From positions 1 through 64,000 of the forward strand of contig JAJRZA010000059.1 of NCBI GenBank assembly GCA_024275485.1: 64,000 nt of DNA, written 5' to 3'. The notes under the pieces were generated by a model that was not told where the DNA came from, did not search any database, and worked only from the letters and a program-made list of their open reading frames with translations. This DNA comes from Candidatus Krumholzibacteriota bacterium. GTDB lineage: Bacteria; Krumholzibacteriota; Krumholzibacteriia; LZORAL124-64-63. Each line of letters starts with the position of its first letter. The stretch's first letter is position 1. Positions 24,266 to 33,670 of this stretch are shown piece after piece. The translations under genes and the position numbers were made by a program.

Positions 24266-26311
24266 ATGACAATCAACAAGTACCTTAATATTCGTCAGTT
24301 ACGCTTCCGCTTTCTTCAGTCCTACCACACGGTTATGGTGTTATTGGCGGTCCTGGTTGGTCTTCTTGGTGGCCTCTGCGCGGTTGGCTTTCGTAATTTT
24401 ATCCATTTCGTACAAGTCCAGGCCTGGCAAATGCCGGCCTTAAGTCTGGATGGTTTGCGCGCCCAACCGCCGTGGATGCTGATTCTGGTCCCGGCTGTTG
24501 GTGGCCTTCTGGTGGGCCTGATTACCCACTTTTTTGCCCGGGAAGCCAAAGGCCACGGTGTGCCCGAGGTGATGGAAGCGATCATCCTGCGGGGTGGCCG
24601 GATTAGAGCGAGGGTTGTGCTGGCCAAGATGGTGGCGTCCGGGATTTGCATCGGGACTGGTGGTTCGGTTGGTCGGGAAGGCCCCATCGTCCAGATCGGC
24701 TCGGCCTTGGGCTCGGCCATTGGGCAACTGATGAACCTGGGGGAACGCAGGTTGCGCACACTGGTGGGATGTGGCGCAGCCGCCGGCATTGCCGCCACCT
24801 TCAACGCACCCATCGCGGGAGTCCTGTTTGCCGCCGAGGTCATCCTGGCCGATTTTGCCCCTTCCCAGTTGACACCCATCGTTATCTCGTCGGTGGCCGC
24901 CACCGTGGTCAGCCATCACTTCTTCGGCGATATTCCCGCTTTCGTGATTCCCACCTATTCCCTTGCCAGTTCCTGGGAGCTGGTTGTCTATGGAATCCTT
25001 GGCCTGGTGTCAGGCCTGATGGCTCTTTTGTTCGTCAAGGTTCTGTATTTCAGCGAAGATTTGTTTGATGGCCCCCTGAAGCGAATCCCGGGTGTAGTGC
25101 AAACCGTTCTCGGTGGGGTCATGATTGGCCTGTTGGCCCTGCGCTTTCCCGAAATCATGGGTGTAGGTTACGAAGCCATCGAAATGGCTTTCCACGAGGA
25201 CCTGCTATTGCAGACCTTTCTCCTCTTGGCCGTGATCAAGATGCTGGCTGTGGCCATCACCATCGGCTCGGGCGGGTCAGGCGGCATCTTCGCCCCATCG
25301 CTCATGATTGGTGCCATGACCGGGGGCGCCCTGGGCACGGTTGTCCATAATATTTGGCCGGTTGGTACCGCTACCCCCGGGGCCTATGCCCTGGTTGGGG
25401 CAGGGGCGGTGGTGGCAGCAACCACCCACGCACCCCTGACGGCGTTCATGATCATATTCGAGTTGACCAACGACTACAAAATCATCCTACCGCTGATGAT
25501 CAGTTGTGTGATCGCCACCATGTTGGCAGCCAGGCTCAACAATGCTTCGATCTACACCATGAAATTGTTACGCCGCGGCCTGGACATTTTCAAGGGACGC
25601 TCCCTCAATGTTCTGGAGCACCTGCAGGTCAACACGGTTATGAGCCAGCCTGAATGCAAGGTGAACGCCAAGGCGACCCTAGTCGAAATTTTGTCTCTGT
25701 TCATGGGCAACCGGCACCAGTCCATTTTTGTGGTCGACCACCGGGACCAGCTTCTGGGTATCGTTAACTTTGATGACTTGCGACCCTTTTTGGGCTTTTC
25801 AGGAGATGTTGACAAGGCCGTCATCGCCTTCGATATCATGCACACCGAAGGTTTCCCGATGGTGCATCCGGATGATAGCCTGGATCACGTCATACGCCAA
25901 TTGGATCGTTACCAATACGAAGTCCCGGTGGTGGACAATGGACGCCTGGTGGGAATGATCCTGGCCAAGGATGTTATTCAACAGTACAACAGCGAGATGT
26001 TCAAACGCGAGATGGCCACCAGCATGGCCACTTCTCTGGAGAATACCAGCCACTTTTCGCCCATGCCCGGCGTAACGGGGTTGAGCTTGGCCGAGGTCCC
26101 GGTGCCGGCCATGTTCATCGGCTGCAGCTGTGCCGAGTTGGATCTGCGAAATCGTTATGGAGTGACATTGTTGCTCGTCAAGCAGCAGGATCCGGAGGGT
26201 TCGCAAATAAGTGGCAAGGTTCCCGATGCCAAATACGTATTCAGCAGTGAAGACATCATGCTGGTCATGGGAAGTTCCTCCAGCCTGAGCCGCTTGAAGG
26301 ACATGATGTAG
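24266..26311 (+). CDS. ClC-family chloride channel/antiporter with CBS and TrkA_C-like domains
   Basis: A 681-residue membrane protein. The ClC core (about 20-420) has GTGGSVGREGPIVQIG with the gating Glu, and GSGGSGGIFAPSLMIG for the second chloride-coordinating loop. Two CBS domains follow (about 455-510 and 520-580: MSQPECKVNAKATLVEIL, and IMHTEGFPMVHPDDSLDHV), which usually sense adenine nucleotides. A final ~70 residues (LAEVPVPAMFIGCSCAELDLR...VFSSEDIMLVMGSSSSLSRL) resemble the RCK/TrkA_C fold, giving a combined cytoplasmic regulatory part. ATG 24266 has no strong SD. Confidence 0.93.
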   Translation: MTINKYLNIRQLRFRFLQSYHTVMVLLAVLVGLLGGLCAVGFRNFIHFVQVQAWQMPALSLDGLRAQPPWMLILVPAVGGLLVGLITHFFAREAKGHGVPEVMEAIILRGGRIRARVVLAKMVASGICIGTGGSVGREGPIVQIGSALGSAIGQLMNLGERRLRTLVGCGAAAGIAATFNAPIAGVLFAAEVILADFAPSQLTPIVISSVAATVVSHHFFGDIPAFVIPTYSLASSWELVVYGILGLVSGLMALLFVKVLYFSEDLFDGPLKRIPGVVQTVLGGVMIGLLALRFPEIMGVGYEAIEMAFHEDLLLQTFLLLAVIKMLAVAITIGSGGSGGIFAPSLMIGAMTGGALGTVVHNIWPVGTATPGAYALVGAGAVVAATTHAPLTAFMIIFELTNDYKIILPLMISCVIATMLAARLNNASIYTMKLLRRGLDIFKGRSLNVLEHLQVNTVMSQPECKVNAKATLVEILSLFMGNRHQSIFVVDHRDQLLGIVNFDDLRPFLGFSGDVDKAVIAFDIMHTEGFPMVHPDDSLDHVIRQLDRYQYEVPVVDNGRLVGMILAKDVIQQYNSEMFKREMATSMATSLENTSHFSPMPGVTGLSLAEVPVPAMFIGCSCAELDLRNRYGVTLLLVKQQDPEGSQISGKVPDAKYVFSSEDIMLVMGSSSSLSRLKDMM

Positions 26312-26337
26312 GAGTTGGAACCACCACCGGGCCCGAT

Positions 26338-27654
26338 TTAATCACTCTGGCTAATGACCCTTCCGGCCACCACCACTTCCCTGGCCGGCTCCGGGTGACA
26401 CAATAACAAGGCTGCCACCGGGTCGTGGGCTCCGTCATAGCCGATGGCTTGCAAATCAAACACGGCCAGGTCGCAGGCCTTGCCCACGGCCAGACTGCCA
26501 AGGTCCTCGCGCCCTAGGCACCCGGCACCACCGACGGTGGCCATCTCCAGGATTTCATTGATTGTCATGCCGGCCGCGCCGTGGATCACCCGGTGAAGCA
26601 ACAGGGCCTGCCGCAATTCGGCCAGCATGTTGCTGCTGTCGTTGCTGGCTGACCCATCCACGCCCAGGCCCACCGGGCAACCGGCCCGGCGCAGATCCCT
26701 GACCCGACAAACTCCGGATCCCAATCGCATGTTCGAAGTGGGGCAGTGGGCCACAGCGACGCCTGCGTTGCCAAGGCGTTGCACTTCGTCGTCGTCAAAC
26801 CAGATGCCGTGGGCCAGCCAGACATCGTCGCGGAGCCAGTCCACGGATTCCAGAAAGTCTACCGGGCGCCGGGAATAGGTTTGCTGGCAGTATGAGTCTT
26901 CATCCTGGGTTTCACTCAGGTGGGTGTGCAGGCGCAAGCCGTGTTTGCGGGCCAGGGCGGCGGTGTCTTTCATAAGCTGGGGACTGACGGAAAATGGCGA
27001 ACAGGGAGCCAGGGCGATGCGCACCATGGCTCCGGGACTGGGGTCATGGAACTTGCCGATCACACGTTCACAGTCGGCCATGATGGTGTCTTCGTCCTGG
27101 ACCACTGAATCTGGTGGAAGACCGCCGTCTTTTACCGAACGGCTCATGCTGCCGCGGGTGGGATGGAAGCGGATGCCGGCGTCCCGGGCGGCCAGAATAG
27201 TCATGTCGATCAGGTTGTCCGAAGCATCTTTGGGGAAAAGATAGTGGTGATCCGTTGTGGTGGTGCAACCGCTGCGCATCAACTCCTTGAAACCCACGAA
27301 AGCTCCCTGGTAGAATTGCTCGTCGGTGAGTTCGGCCCACACCGGGTACAGGGTAGTCAGCCACTGGAACAACTCCCGGTCCGCCACAGGGCCATACGCC
27401 CTGGTGCGGGTCTGGAACAGGTGATGATGGGTATTGATCAGGCCCGGAAGCACCACGCAGCCGTCGGCGTCGAGCCGGTCAAATTCCTTGAGCTCGTGGC
27501 CGTCGATATTTTCAGGCACTGCACCGGAGCCCACCGCGACAATCATCCCATCGCGGGATGCCACCCAGCCGTCTGCTAGGACATCACGGTTATCGTTCAT
27601 GGTGACGAGGGTTTGGGCATTTTCCAACAGGAAGAGTTTGGCTTGATCACTCAC
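26338..27654 (-). CDS. Guanine/8-oxoguanine deaminase-type amidohydrolase (COG0402)
   Basis: A 438-residue metal-dependent aminohydrolase of the TrzN/AtzB/guanine-deaminase superfamily. It has the metal site GLINTHHHLFQTRTR, substrate-side LRLHTHLSETQDED, metal His in WLAHGIWFDDDEV, and VGLGVDGSASNDSSNM with the metal Asp. The combination NTHHHLFQT plus DGSASND is typical of 8-oxoguanine deaminases, which turn 8-oxoguanine into urate; guanine or a triazine-like substrate cannot be excluded. It is divergent, across 107 bp, from the xanthine dehydrogenase-type operon, which supports a purine role. Confidence 0.83.
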   Translation of the reverse strand: MSDQAKLFLLENAQTLVTMNDNRDVLADGWVASRDGMIVAVGSGAVPENIDGHELKEFDRLDADGCVVLPGLINTHHHLFQTRTRAYGPVADRELFQWLTTLYPVWAELTDEQFYQGAFVGFKELMRSGCTTTTDHHYLFPKDASDNLIDMTILAARDAGIRFHPTRGSMSRSVKDGGLPPDSVVQDEDTIMADCERVIGKFHDPSPGAMVRIALAPCSPFSVSPQLMKDTAALARKHGLRLHTHLSETQDEDSYCQQTYSRRPVDFLESVDWLRDDVWLAHGIWFDDDEVQRLGNAGVAVAHCPTSNMRLGSGVCRVRDLRRAGCPVGLGVDGSASNDSSNMLAELRQALLLHRVIHGAAGMTINEILEMATVGGAGCLGREDLGSLAVGKACDLAVFDLQAIGYDGAHDPVAALLLCHPEPAREVVVAGRVISQSD

Positions 27655-27716
27655 TTTTGAACTCCGCTTCTAAAAAACAGGTGCGAGTCGTGCTTTCCGT
27701 ATTCATTTTGATAAAG

Positions 27717-27722
27717 TATAAT
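27717..27722 (+). promoter_or_regulatory. Candidate -10 box for the xdh-type operon
   Basis: TATAAT lies 39 bp before the ATG at 27762, in the 107-bp divergent region shared with the deaminase gene. The expected -35 position (27694-27699, TTTCCG) matches TTGACA poorly, so an activator may be needed. The SD of the first gene is AAAGGGG. Confidence 0.4.
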
Positions 27723-27761
27723 TCGTCTCCTTGAGGATGTCAGATTTGAAAGGGGAATCCG

Positions 27762-28673
27762 ATGCGGGACCTTAAAGAATACCGGATAGCCACCACTGCG
27801 GGAGAGGCCGTGGCTATGCTGAAAGCCGGCCCGGGAAAGGGCCGGTACATAGCCGGTGGTACCGATATGTATCTATATCACCCCGATTGCGATTTTGTGG
27901 TGGATATCAACCAGGCGGGCCTTGGCGGAATAGCCGGCACCGACCAGGGTGATATCCTGATTGGGGCTGCCACACCTCTGCAAGACTGTTTCAACAGTGA
28001 CCTGCTGCAAAAATTTGCCGGTGGTGAGGTATGCAAAGTTGCCGGGCAATGCGGCAACCGGCCGATTCGAACCACTGCCACCATCGGCGGGAACATTTGC
28101 AATGCCTTGCCTTCGGCGGATATGGCTCCGGTGTTGATGGCCCTCGATGCGGTTTGTTTTATCGTGGATGAAGAGTGCCAGGAAATCGTCCCCTTGAATG
28201 AATTTTTTCTTGGCCCGCGCAAGACGGTGTTGGACAAACGCCTGCTGGCCGGGTTGGCCCTGCCCAACGATGTGGCCGGCTGGGTTTGTGAGACATACAA
28301 ACTGACCCGTTCCGCCGAAGACATTGCCCTGGTGCAGGTGGCTGTTTCCATGGCTGTGGAAGATGGTGCCCTGGCCAATGTGCGTATCGCCCTCGGGTCG
28401 GTGGCACCGGTGCCCATGCGCTGTCATTTGGCCGAAGAACAACTGGCGGGTATCAAACTGGAAGAGATCACCCCGGACCTGGTGGAAATCGTATCGGTGA
28501 TTGCAGCCGGCGAGTGCGATCCCATCGACGATCATCGGGCTTCGGCCGAGTACCGCACGGATATGGTTCGGGTTCTTACCAAACGGCTCATCTGCCGGGT
28601 ATTGGCCGGTCATGGAATTGAATCCTGCACCGAGACCGATCCCACCGATGGGGACCATGGAGGAGTAGCTTGA
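27762..28673 (+). CDS. Xanthine dehydrogenase-family FAD-binding subunit
   Basis: A 303-residue flavoprotein subunit of a molybdenum hydroxylase. The FAD site is seen in GRYIAGGTDMYLYHPDC (about 27-43) and TIGGNICNALPSADMAPVLMALDA (about 107-130). The C-terminal CO-dehydrogenase flavoprotein domain starts near 180. It passes electrons from the [2Fe-2S] clusters to NAD+ or another acceptor. Its stop overlaps the start of the iron-sulfur subunit by 4 nt. Confidence 0.92.
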   Translation: MRDLKEYRIATTAGEAVAMLKAGPGKGRYIAGGTDMYLYHPDCDFVVDINQAGLGGIAGTDQGDILIGAATPLQDCFNSDLLQKFAGGEVCKVAGQCGNRPIRTTATIGGNICNALPSADMAPVLMALDAVCFIVDEECQEIVPLNEFFLGPRKTVLDKRLLAGLALPNDVAGWVCETYKLTRSAEDIALVQVAVSMAVEDGALANVRIALGSVAPVPMRCHLAEEQLAGIKLEEITPDLVEIVSVIAAGECDPIDDHRASAEYRTDMVRVLTKRLICRVLAGHGIESCTETDPTDGDHGGVA

Positions 28674-29140
28674 ACATCGAATTTGAATTGAACGGCAGGA
28701 TGGTGAGCCGGGATATTGAACCTGGCGCCAATCTCCTGACCGTTTTGCGGGACAGCGCCCAGTTCTCCGTAAAACTGGGTTGCGAAACCGGAGATTGCGG
28801 TTCCTGTACCGTCTTGCTGAATGGCCTACCGGTCAATTCATGCGTGGTGGCGGCCGGCCGTATTCAGGGCCAGATGATCACCACTCTGGAAGGTCTTCTG
28901 GATGATCCCCTGATGGTAAAACTGCAATCCGCCCTGGTGGACTCGGGGTCTGTTCAGTGTGGCTATTGCTCGCCTGGAATGTTGATCAGTCTGTACGCCC
29001 AGTTCACCCATGAAAGTCAAAACCTGGACGAAGACTCCCTGCGCCATGCCCTGACCGGAAATCTTTGTCGTTGCACTGGTTATGTGAAGCAACTTGAAGC
29101 TGCTCTGGAGGTCGCCAAGACCCTGGAGGGTGAACGATGA
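28670..29140 (+). CDS. Xanthine dehydrogenase-family [2Fe-2S] subunit
   Basis: A 156-residue iron-sulfur subunit with a plant-ferredoxin-like N-terminal cluster (CETGDCGSCTVLLNG, with a further Cys in NSCVVAAG) and a C-terminal helical cluster domain (QCGYCSPGMLISL and GNLCRCTGYVKQLEAAL). All eight expected cysteines are present. The start is TTG at 28670, with GGAGGAG upstream and a TTGA overlap with the FAD-subunit stop. ATGA overlaps the next gene. The subunit links the molybdenum centre to FAD. Confidence 0.93.
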   Translation: MNIEFELNGRMVSRDIEPGANLLTVLRDSAQFSVKLGCETGDCGSCTVLLNGLPVNSCVVAAGRIQGQMITTLEGLLDDPLMVKLQSALVDSGSVQCGYCSPGMLISLYAQFTHESQNLDEDSLRHALTGNLCRCTGYVKQLEAALEVAKTLEGER

Positions 29141-31443
29141 CACAGCCAGAAAAATCAGTGGTAGGGAAAAATGTAACCAAGGTCGATGCTTTCAAGCTGG
29201 CGCGTGGGGAAGCGGTATACACCGATGATTTTCGCCCGGACGGCATGCTTTACGCCAAGGTTTTGCGCTCACCGCACGCACACGCCCGGATTCTTTCCGT
29301 GGATGTTTCCAAGGCCTTGGAATTTGATGGTGTGGTGGATGTGATTTGGCATCAGGACGTCAAAGCCATCCTGCATACCCGGGCGGGCCAAAGTTATCCC
29401 GAGCCGTCGCCCTACGACACGGTGGTTATGCCGGAAAAAGCTCGTTTCATCGGCGATCGGGTGGCCGTTGTAGTCGCCGAGTCGCTGGTTGTTGCCCAAC
29501 GGGCTTTGGAATTGATCGAAGTTCAATACGAAGAGTTACCCGCCATCACCGACATGGATGAGGCCCTGACCCGCACCGACGTACTAATTCATGAAACCCC
29601 CGATCCCCGGGGCATCAGCCAGGCGGGAAAATCCAACCTGGCCGCCAGCATCGACAAGCAGGTTGGCGACGTGGATGCGGCCCTTAAGACCTGCGACCAT
29701 GTGGTCCAACGAGTTTATACTCTGCCCAGGGTGCAGGCCAGCCACATCGAACCGCACATCTCCATGGCCTGGGTGGACGAAGATCAACGCCTCGTCGTGC
29801 GCACCAGCACCCAGGTCCCTTTTCATTTGCGCCGCATGCTGGCCCGCATCCTGGAAATGCCGGAAGCGAAAATCCGGGTGATCAAACCTCGAGTGGGCGG
29901 TGGTTTTGGTGACAAGCAGGAATTGGTGGTGGAGGACTTGGTGAGCATTCTTGCCTTGCGGACCAAACGGCCCGTTCGGCTGGAATTCACCCGCGAAGAA
30001 GAACTCATTGCCGCGCGTTATCGTCACCCCCAACGCATCACCATGACCACGGGGGTTATGAATGACGGCACCATGGTGGCCAACCGCATGCGCGTGCTGG
30101 CCGACACCGGCGCCTACGGCAGCCACGCCTTGACCGTTCAGGGCAACACCGGGCAGAAGGTTTTGCCCATGTATCCGGCGGCCAACATTCATTTCCAGGT
30201 GGAGTGCGTTTATACGAACAACCCCATCAGTGGAGCCTTCCGGGGATATGGTGCGCCCCAGGGGTGTTTTGCCCTTGAACGGCACATGGACGAAGTGGCC
30301 AAGGCGCTGGGCATGGATCGGCTGGAACTGCGCAAGATGAATCATATCAAACTGGGTGATACCGACCCCTTGAGCGCCAAGTTGGGCGAAGGCAAAGAGG
30401 GCCTGGTGCGGGTGGTCAACAGCACCGGTCTTGAGGAAGGCATCCGGCTGGGTTGCGATGCCATCGGCTGGAACAAACCCCGGCCAGCCAGCCAGCCGCA
30501 TCTCAAACGCGGCCTGGGTATGGCCTTGGCCATGCAGGGTTCCGGTATTGCCGGTGTGGATTGGGGCGCAGCAACCGTCAAGCTGAATGACGATGGCAGT
30601 GTCAATCTTTTCGTGGGAGCCACCGATATTGGCCAGGGCTCCGATACGGTGTTGGCCCAGATGTGTGCCGAGGAATTGGGCATTGCCTGTGAACAGGTCC
30701 AGGTTCTCAGTTCGGATACGGATCTGACGCCTTTTGATGTGGGCGCCTACGCCAGCAGCACCACCTACATATCCGGTGGTGCGGTGATCAAAGCCGCTGC
30801 AAAGGTGAGGGAGCAGTTGGCCGATGTTTTGGCCGGCCCCTGGGAGTGCGATCCAGGCGCCATCGTTTTTGCTCATGGAAAAGCCAGCGCCCCCGGTGGG
30901 CAGAGCATGACCATGCAGGAAGTGGCCATGTTTGCCTTTTACAAGGCCATGATCCAACCCATGGCCACCGAGAGCCACATGAGCAATGATTCACCACCAC
31001 CTTTTGCCGCCCAGTTTGCCGATGTGGAGGTGGACCAGGAGACGGGCCGGGTGTACTTGAGAAAGTTTGTTTCCACCGTGGATTGCGGTACTGTCATTCA
31101 TCCCCGCCTGGTGCAGGGGCAAATTGAGGGAGCCGTGGCTCAGGGAATCGGATACGCTCTTTTTGAGGAGGTATTGCTCGATCGACGGGGAAAAGTCTTG
31201 AATCCAAACTTTCTGGACTACAAAATAGCCTGCACCCTGGACATGCCGGAGATGGAGACCATCCTGGTGGAAACCGACGAACCCAGTGGTCCGCATGGTG
31301 CCAAAGCTGCCGGGGAAGTTCCCATTGACGGCCCGGCGCCGGCCATTCTGAATGCTATCTGTGATGCAGTGGGAGTGAGTCTATTTCAGTTGCCGGCCAC
31401 TGCCGAGCGGGTTTGGAGGGTCTGCCGGGACGCTGAACAATAA
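29137..31443 (+). CDS. Xanthine dehydrogenase-family molybdopterin-binding subunit
   Basis: A 768-residue catalytic subunit of a molybdenum hydroxylase. It begins with the 'a/b hammerhead' domain (ARGEAVYTDDF, LRSPHAHARI). Molybdopterin-domain segments follow: PRVGGGFGDKQE (about 249-260), SGAFRGYGAPQGCFALERHM (about 366-385), DIGQGSDTVLAQMCAEELG (about 493-511) and the active-site Glu in GAKAAGEVPIDGPAPA (about 722-737). The substrate is probably a purine, given the divergent deaminase, but the family also includes aldehyde and hydroxybenzoyl-CoA enzymes. No dedicated XdhC-like cofactor-insertion gene is beside it. A 464-residue minus-strand frame over it is a shadow. Confidence 0.9.
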   Translation: MTQPEKSVVGKNVTKVDAFKLARGEAVYTDDFRPDGMLYAKVLRSPHAHARILSVDVSKALEFDGVVDVIWHQDVKAILHTRAGQSYPEPSPYDTVVMPEKARFIGDRVAVVVAESLVVAQRALELIEVQYEELPAITDMDEALTRTDVLIHETPDPRGISQAGKSNLAASIDKQVGDVDAALKTCDHVVQRVYTLPRVQASHIEPHISMAWVDEDQRLVVRTSTQVPFHLRRMLARILEMPEAKIRVIKPRVGGGFGDKQELVVEDLVSILALRTKRPVRLEFTREEELIAARYRHPQRITMTTGVMNDGTMVANRMRVLADTGAYGSHALTVQGNTGQKVLPMYPAANIHFQVECVYTNNPISGAFRGYGAPQGCFALERHMDEVAKALGMDRLELRKMNHIKLGDTDPLSAKLGEGKEGLVRVVNSTGLEEGIRLGCDAIGWNKPRPASQPHLKRGLGMALAMQGSGIAGVDWGAATVKLNDDGSVNLFVGATDIGQGSDTVLAQMCAEELGIACEQVQVLSSDTDLTPFDVGAYASSTTYISGGAVIKAAAKVREQLADVLAGPWECDPGAIVFAHGKASAPGGQSMTMQEVAMFAFYKAMIQPMATESHMSNDSPPPFAAQFADVEVDQETGRVYLRKFVSTVDCGTVIHPRLVQGQIEGAVAQGIGYALFEEVLLDRRGKVLNPNFLDYKIACTLDMPEMETILVETDEPSGPHGAKAAGEVPIDGPAPAILNAICDAVGVSLFQLPATAERVWRVCRDAEQ

Positions 31444-31547
31444 TAGGCAGATTACCTTGTTTATTATCCATGAAAGCTGACGATGGATTTTTTCGAGTGC
31501 AATTCATTAACCCCAGATAAAACCTTTTGGAAAAAACGGAGGATACC

Positions 31548-32162
31548 ATGACGATGCGAAATTATCGTTTTCTGTTGCTGATGTTTGCTGCTGTGGCCTT
31601 GTTTGCCTTGGCCGGTTGTGGTGGCAAACAGGTTACCCGCGTTGCTGTCGAGGAAGAGATCGACTTGTCCGGAGAGTGGAACGATATAGACAGTCAGCAC
31701 GTCTCGGCAGCTTTGGAAACCCAGATAACCGGTAGTTCCTGGGTGGAGGATTTTCGGGCTGAAAAGGGTAAAAAACCTTATATCATCATCGGAAATATCC
31801 GTAATAAATCCCCGGAACACATCACCGTGAAGACATTCATCGCCGATCTGGAGCGATCCTTCATCAACGGTGGCCGGGTCAAAGTAGTTGCATCGTCCGA
31901 AGAACGCGACCAGATCCGTAACGAACGTGCGGACCAACAGGAATTTTCCAGTGAGGCAACCATGAAGCAATGGGGCCTTGAAAAAGGCGCCGACTATATG
32001 CTCATGGGTGAAATCAACATGATCGTGGACCAGGAGGGCGGTGATCAGGTTAAATATTACCAAGTCGATTGCTACCTGGTGGATCTGGAAGACAATACCA
32101 AGGTCTGGGCCGGTTTCGAGAAAATCAAGAAATTTGTGGGTCGTTCAAAGTACAAAGGTTGA
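31548..32162 (+). CDS. LpoB-like lipoprotein (penicillin-binding protein activator)
   Basis: A 204-residue lipoprotein. The signal peptide ends in the lipobox LAGC with lipidated C24. The mature part matches the LpoB/YcfM family: KPYIIIGNIRNKSPEHITVKTFIADLERSFINGGRVKVV and KGADYMLMGEINMIVDQEGGDQVKYYQVDCYLVDLEDN. In E. coli the outer-membrane LpoB reaches through the wall to stimulate PBP1B. ATG 31548 (SD CGGAGG) is chosen over an upstream TTG. The next gene begins inside the stop (TGATG), and the LpoB/COG3014 pairing is also seen in Proteobacteria. Confidence 0.85.
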   Translation: MTMRNYRFLLLMFAAVALFALAGCGGKQVTRVAVEEEIDLSGEWNDIDSQHVSAALETQITGSSWVEDFRAEKGKKPYIIIGNIRNKSPEHITVKTFIADLERSFINGGRVKVVASSEERDQIRNERADQQEFSSEATMKQWGLEKGADYMLMGEINMIVDQEGGDQVKYYQVDCYLVDLEDNTKVWAGFEKIKKFVGRSKYKG

Positions 32163-33667
32163 TGGCTTTGTCGGCTTATTTTAATCCGAATATCCCAACG
32201 GCAGGTCGGTTGGGAGCAATAATGTTGCTCGCTTTCGGCCTGTTGTTGGGTGGCTGCACCACCTACAGTGCCAAATTTGCCAACCTGCGCCCTCAACTGG
32301 TGCAGGGGCAGTATGATGCAGCCCTCGCCACGGTGGAGGCCGAAAGTGGCAGCAAGGATCGCCTGCTGTATTTCCTGGAGCGTGGTTTGATACTGCATTT
32401 CGCCGGGCGGTATTCCGAAAGTAACATGGAATTCAGTTCGGCGGAACGATTGGCCGAAGACCTTTATACCAAGAGCATCAGCGAGGGCGCCCTGTCCCTT
32501 CTCTCCAACGACAACGCCATCAGCTACCGGGCGCGTCCTTTTGAAATGGCCATGGTCCCGTATTACAAAGCGCTCAATTATATCTATCTGGGCAGGCCGG
32601 ACGAAGCCCAGGTGGAAGCCCGCCGAGCCAGCCTTCAGATGTCAAAATATGTGGATGCCAGCCTGGAGGGAATCCGGAAGGAAGATGGAGATATATTACA
32701 GCAGGTGCGCAACAACGCCTTCCTGCTTTATTACTCCGGCATGCTTTACGATTCCGATGGCGAAGTGAACGACGCCTTCACGGCCTATCGCAACGCGGCG
32801 GTGGCCTACCAGCAGAACCACAGCATTCTGGATGTGGAGGTCCCGCCCAGTCTGGGGCAGGATCTGGAGCGTCTGGCCGCTCGATTGGGTTTTTACTCGG
32901 AATTGATTCAGTTGAAGAAAGACTGTCCCAATGTCTTTACAAAAGATGGAGACGACGGCCTTGATGGGGCCCAGAAAACTCCCAAGGACTACGAGTCCGC
33001 CGTGCGCAACAAGGGCTGGCAGGCCGGTCATGGTGAAATTGCCTTCTTCCTGGAAGCCGGGTTTGTAGCCTACAAGACCCAGATACGCTTCGATTTCCCC
33101 ATTTTTGAAGGTGAAACCTATTCCGATTCCGACTATTGGGCCTGGGAGATGTACGCAGGCATGGGCAACATGCAGGCCTTGGTCAGGGGACGGAAAATCG
33201 AATACTGGGTTTCGGTGGCTGCGCCCGAATTGCAGGACCCTGTGGGAAATATCGGTGGTGCCAGGGTCAGCGTGGGTTTCAGCGGAGGCCACGCTGTCAC
33301 TCATCAGGTGGCCAATCTCAGTCGGGAAGCCCGCATCACCTTCGACTCGGAAAAGCCGACCATCTTTTTCAAGACCATCGCTCGAGGCCTGACCAAATAT
33401 ATTGCCAGCCGTGAAATCAAGAAGCAGAGTGATTTGGCCGGAGCCTTGGCCAACCTCTTTGGGGCCACCACTGAAAGCGCCGATACACGAAGTTGGTTGA
33501 CTATTCCTGAAAACGTACACCTGGCCAGGTTGAGTTTGCCTGCCGGGACCTATGATTTGAAAGTGGAGGTCCTGGACCGGCAGGGTCATGCCCTGCACAC
33601 CGAGACCATTGCGGACGTGGTGGTTGATGCCGGCGGCTGGACCTTCCTGTCCCGCCGTGTCTTCTGA
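32162..33667 (+). CDS. COG3014-like TPR-containing lipoprotein
   Basis: A 501-residue lipoprotein. The leader MALSAYFNPN... ends in LLGGC with lipidated C32. The body begins with helical TPR-like hairpins (FLERGLILHFAGRYSESNMEFSSAERLAED, YYKALNYIYLGRPDEAQVEARRA, VNDAFTAYRNAAVAYQ). A beta-rich C-terminal part follows (from about 300), closing with LSLPAGTYDLKVEVLDRQG. The layout matches the uncharacterised COG3014 lipoproteins encoded next to lpoB. ATG 32162 overlaps the LpoB stop, implying coupled translation; a longer in-frame extension inside lpoB is not needed. It is convergent with the CPBP-like gene, 3 bp away. Confidence 0.78.
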   Translation: MALSAYFNPNIPTAGRLGAIMLLAFGLLLGGCTTYSAKFANLRPQLVQGQYDAALATVEAESGSKDRLLYFLERGLILHFAGRYSESNMEFSSAERLAEDLYTKSISEGALSLLSNDNAISYRARPFEMAMVPYYKALNYIYLGRPDEAQVEARRASLQMSKYVDASLEGIRKEDGDILQQVRNNAFLLYYSGMLYDSDGEVNDAFTAYRNAAVAYQQNHSILDVEVPPSLGQDLERLAARLGFYSELIQLKKDCPNVFTKDGDDGLDGAQKTPKDYESAVRNKGWQAGHGEIAFFLEAGFVAYKTQIRFDFPIFEGETYSDSDYWAWEMYAGMGNMQALVRGRKIEYWVSVAAPELQDPVGNIGGARVSVGFSGGHAVTHQVANLSREARITFDSEKPTIFFKTIARGLTKYIASREIKKQSDLAGALANLFGATTESADTRSWLTIPENVHLARLSLPAGTYDLKVEVLDRQGHALHTETIADVVVDAGGWTFLSRRVF

Positions 33668-33670
33668 CCA

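Noticed and set aside
29584-30978. 464-residue minus-strand frame inside the molybdopterin subunit gene
   Set aside because: Shadow of a well-conserved enzyme on the plus strand; no motifs and no ribosome-binding site.
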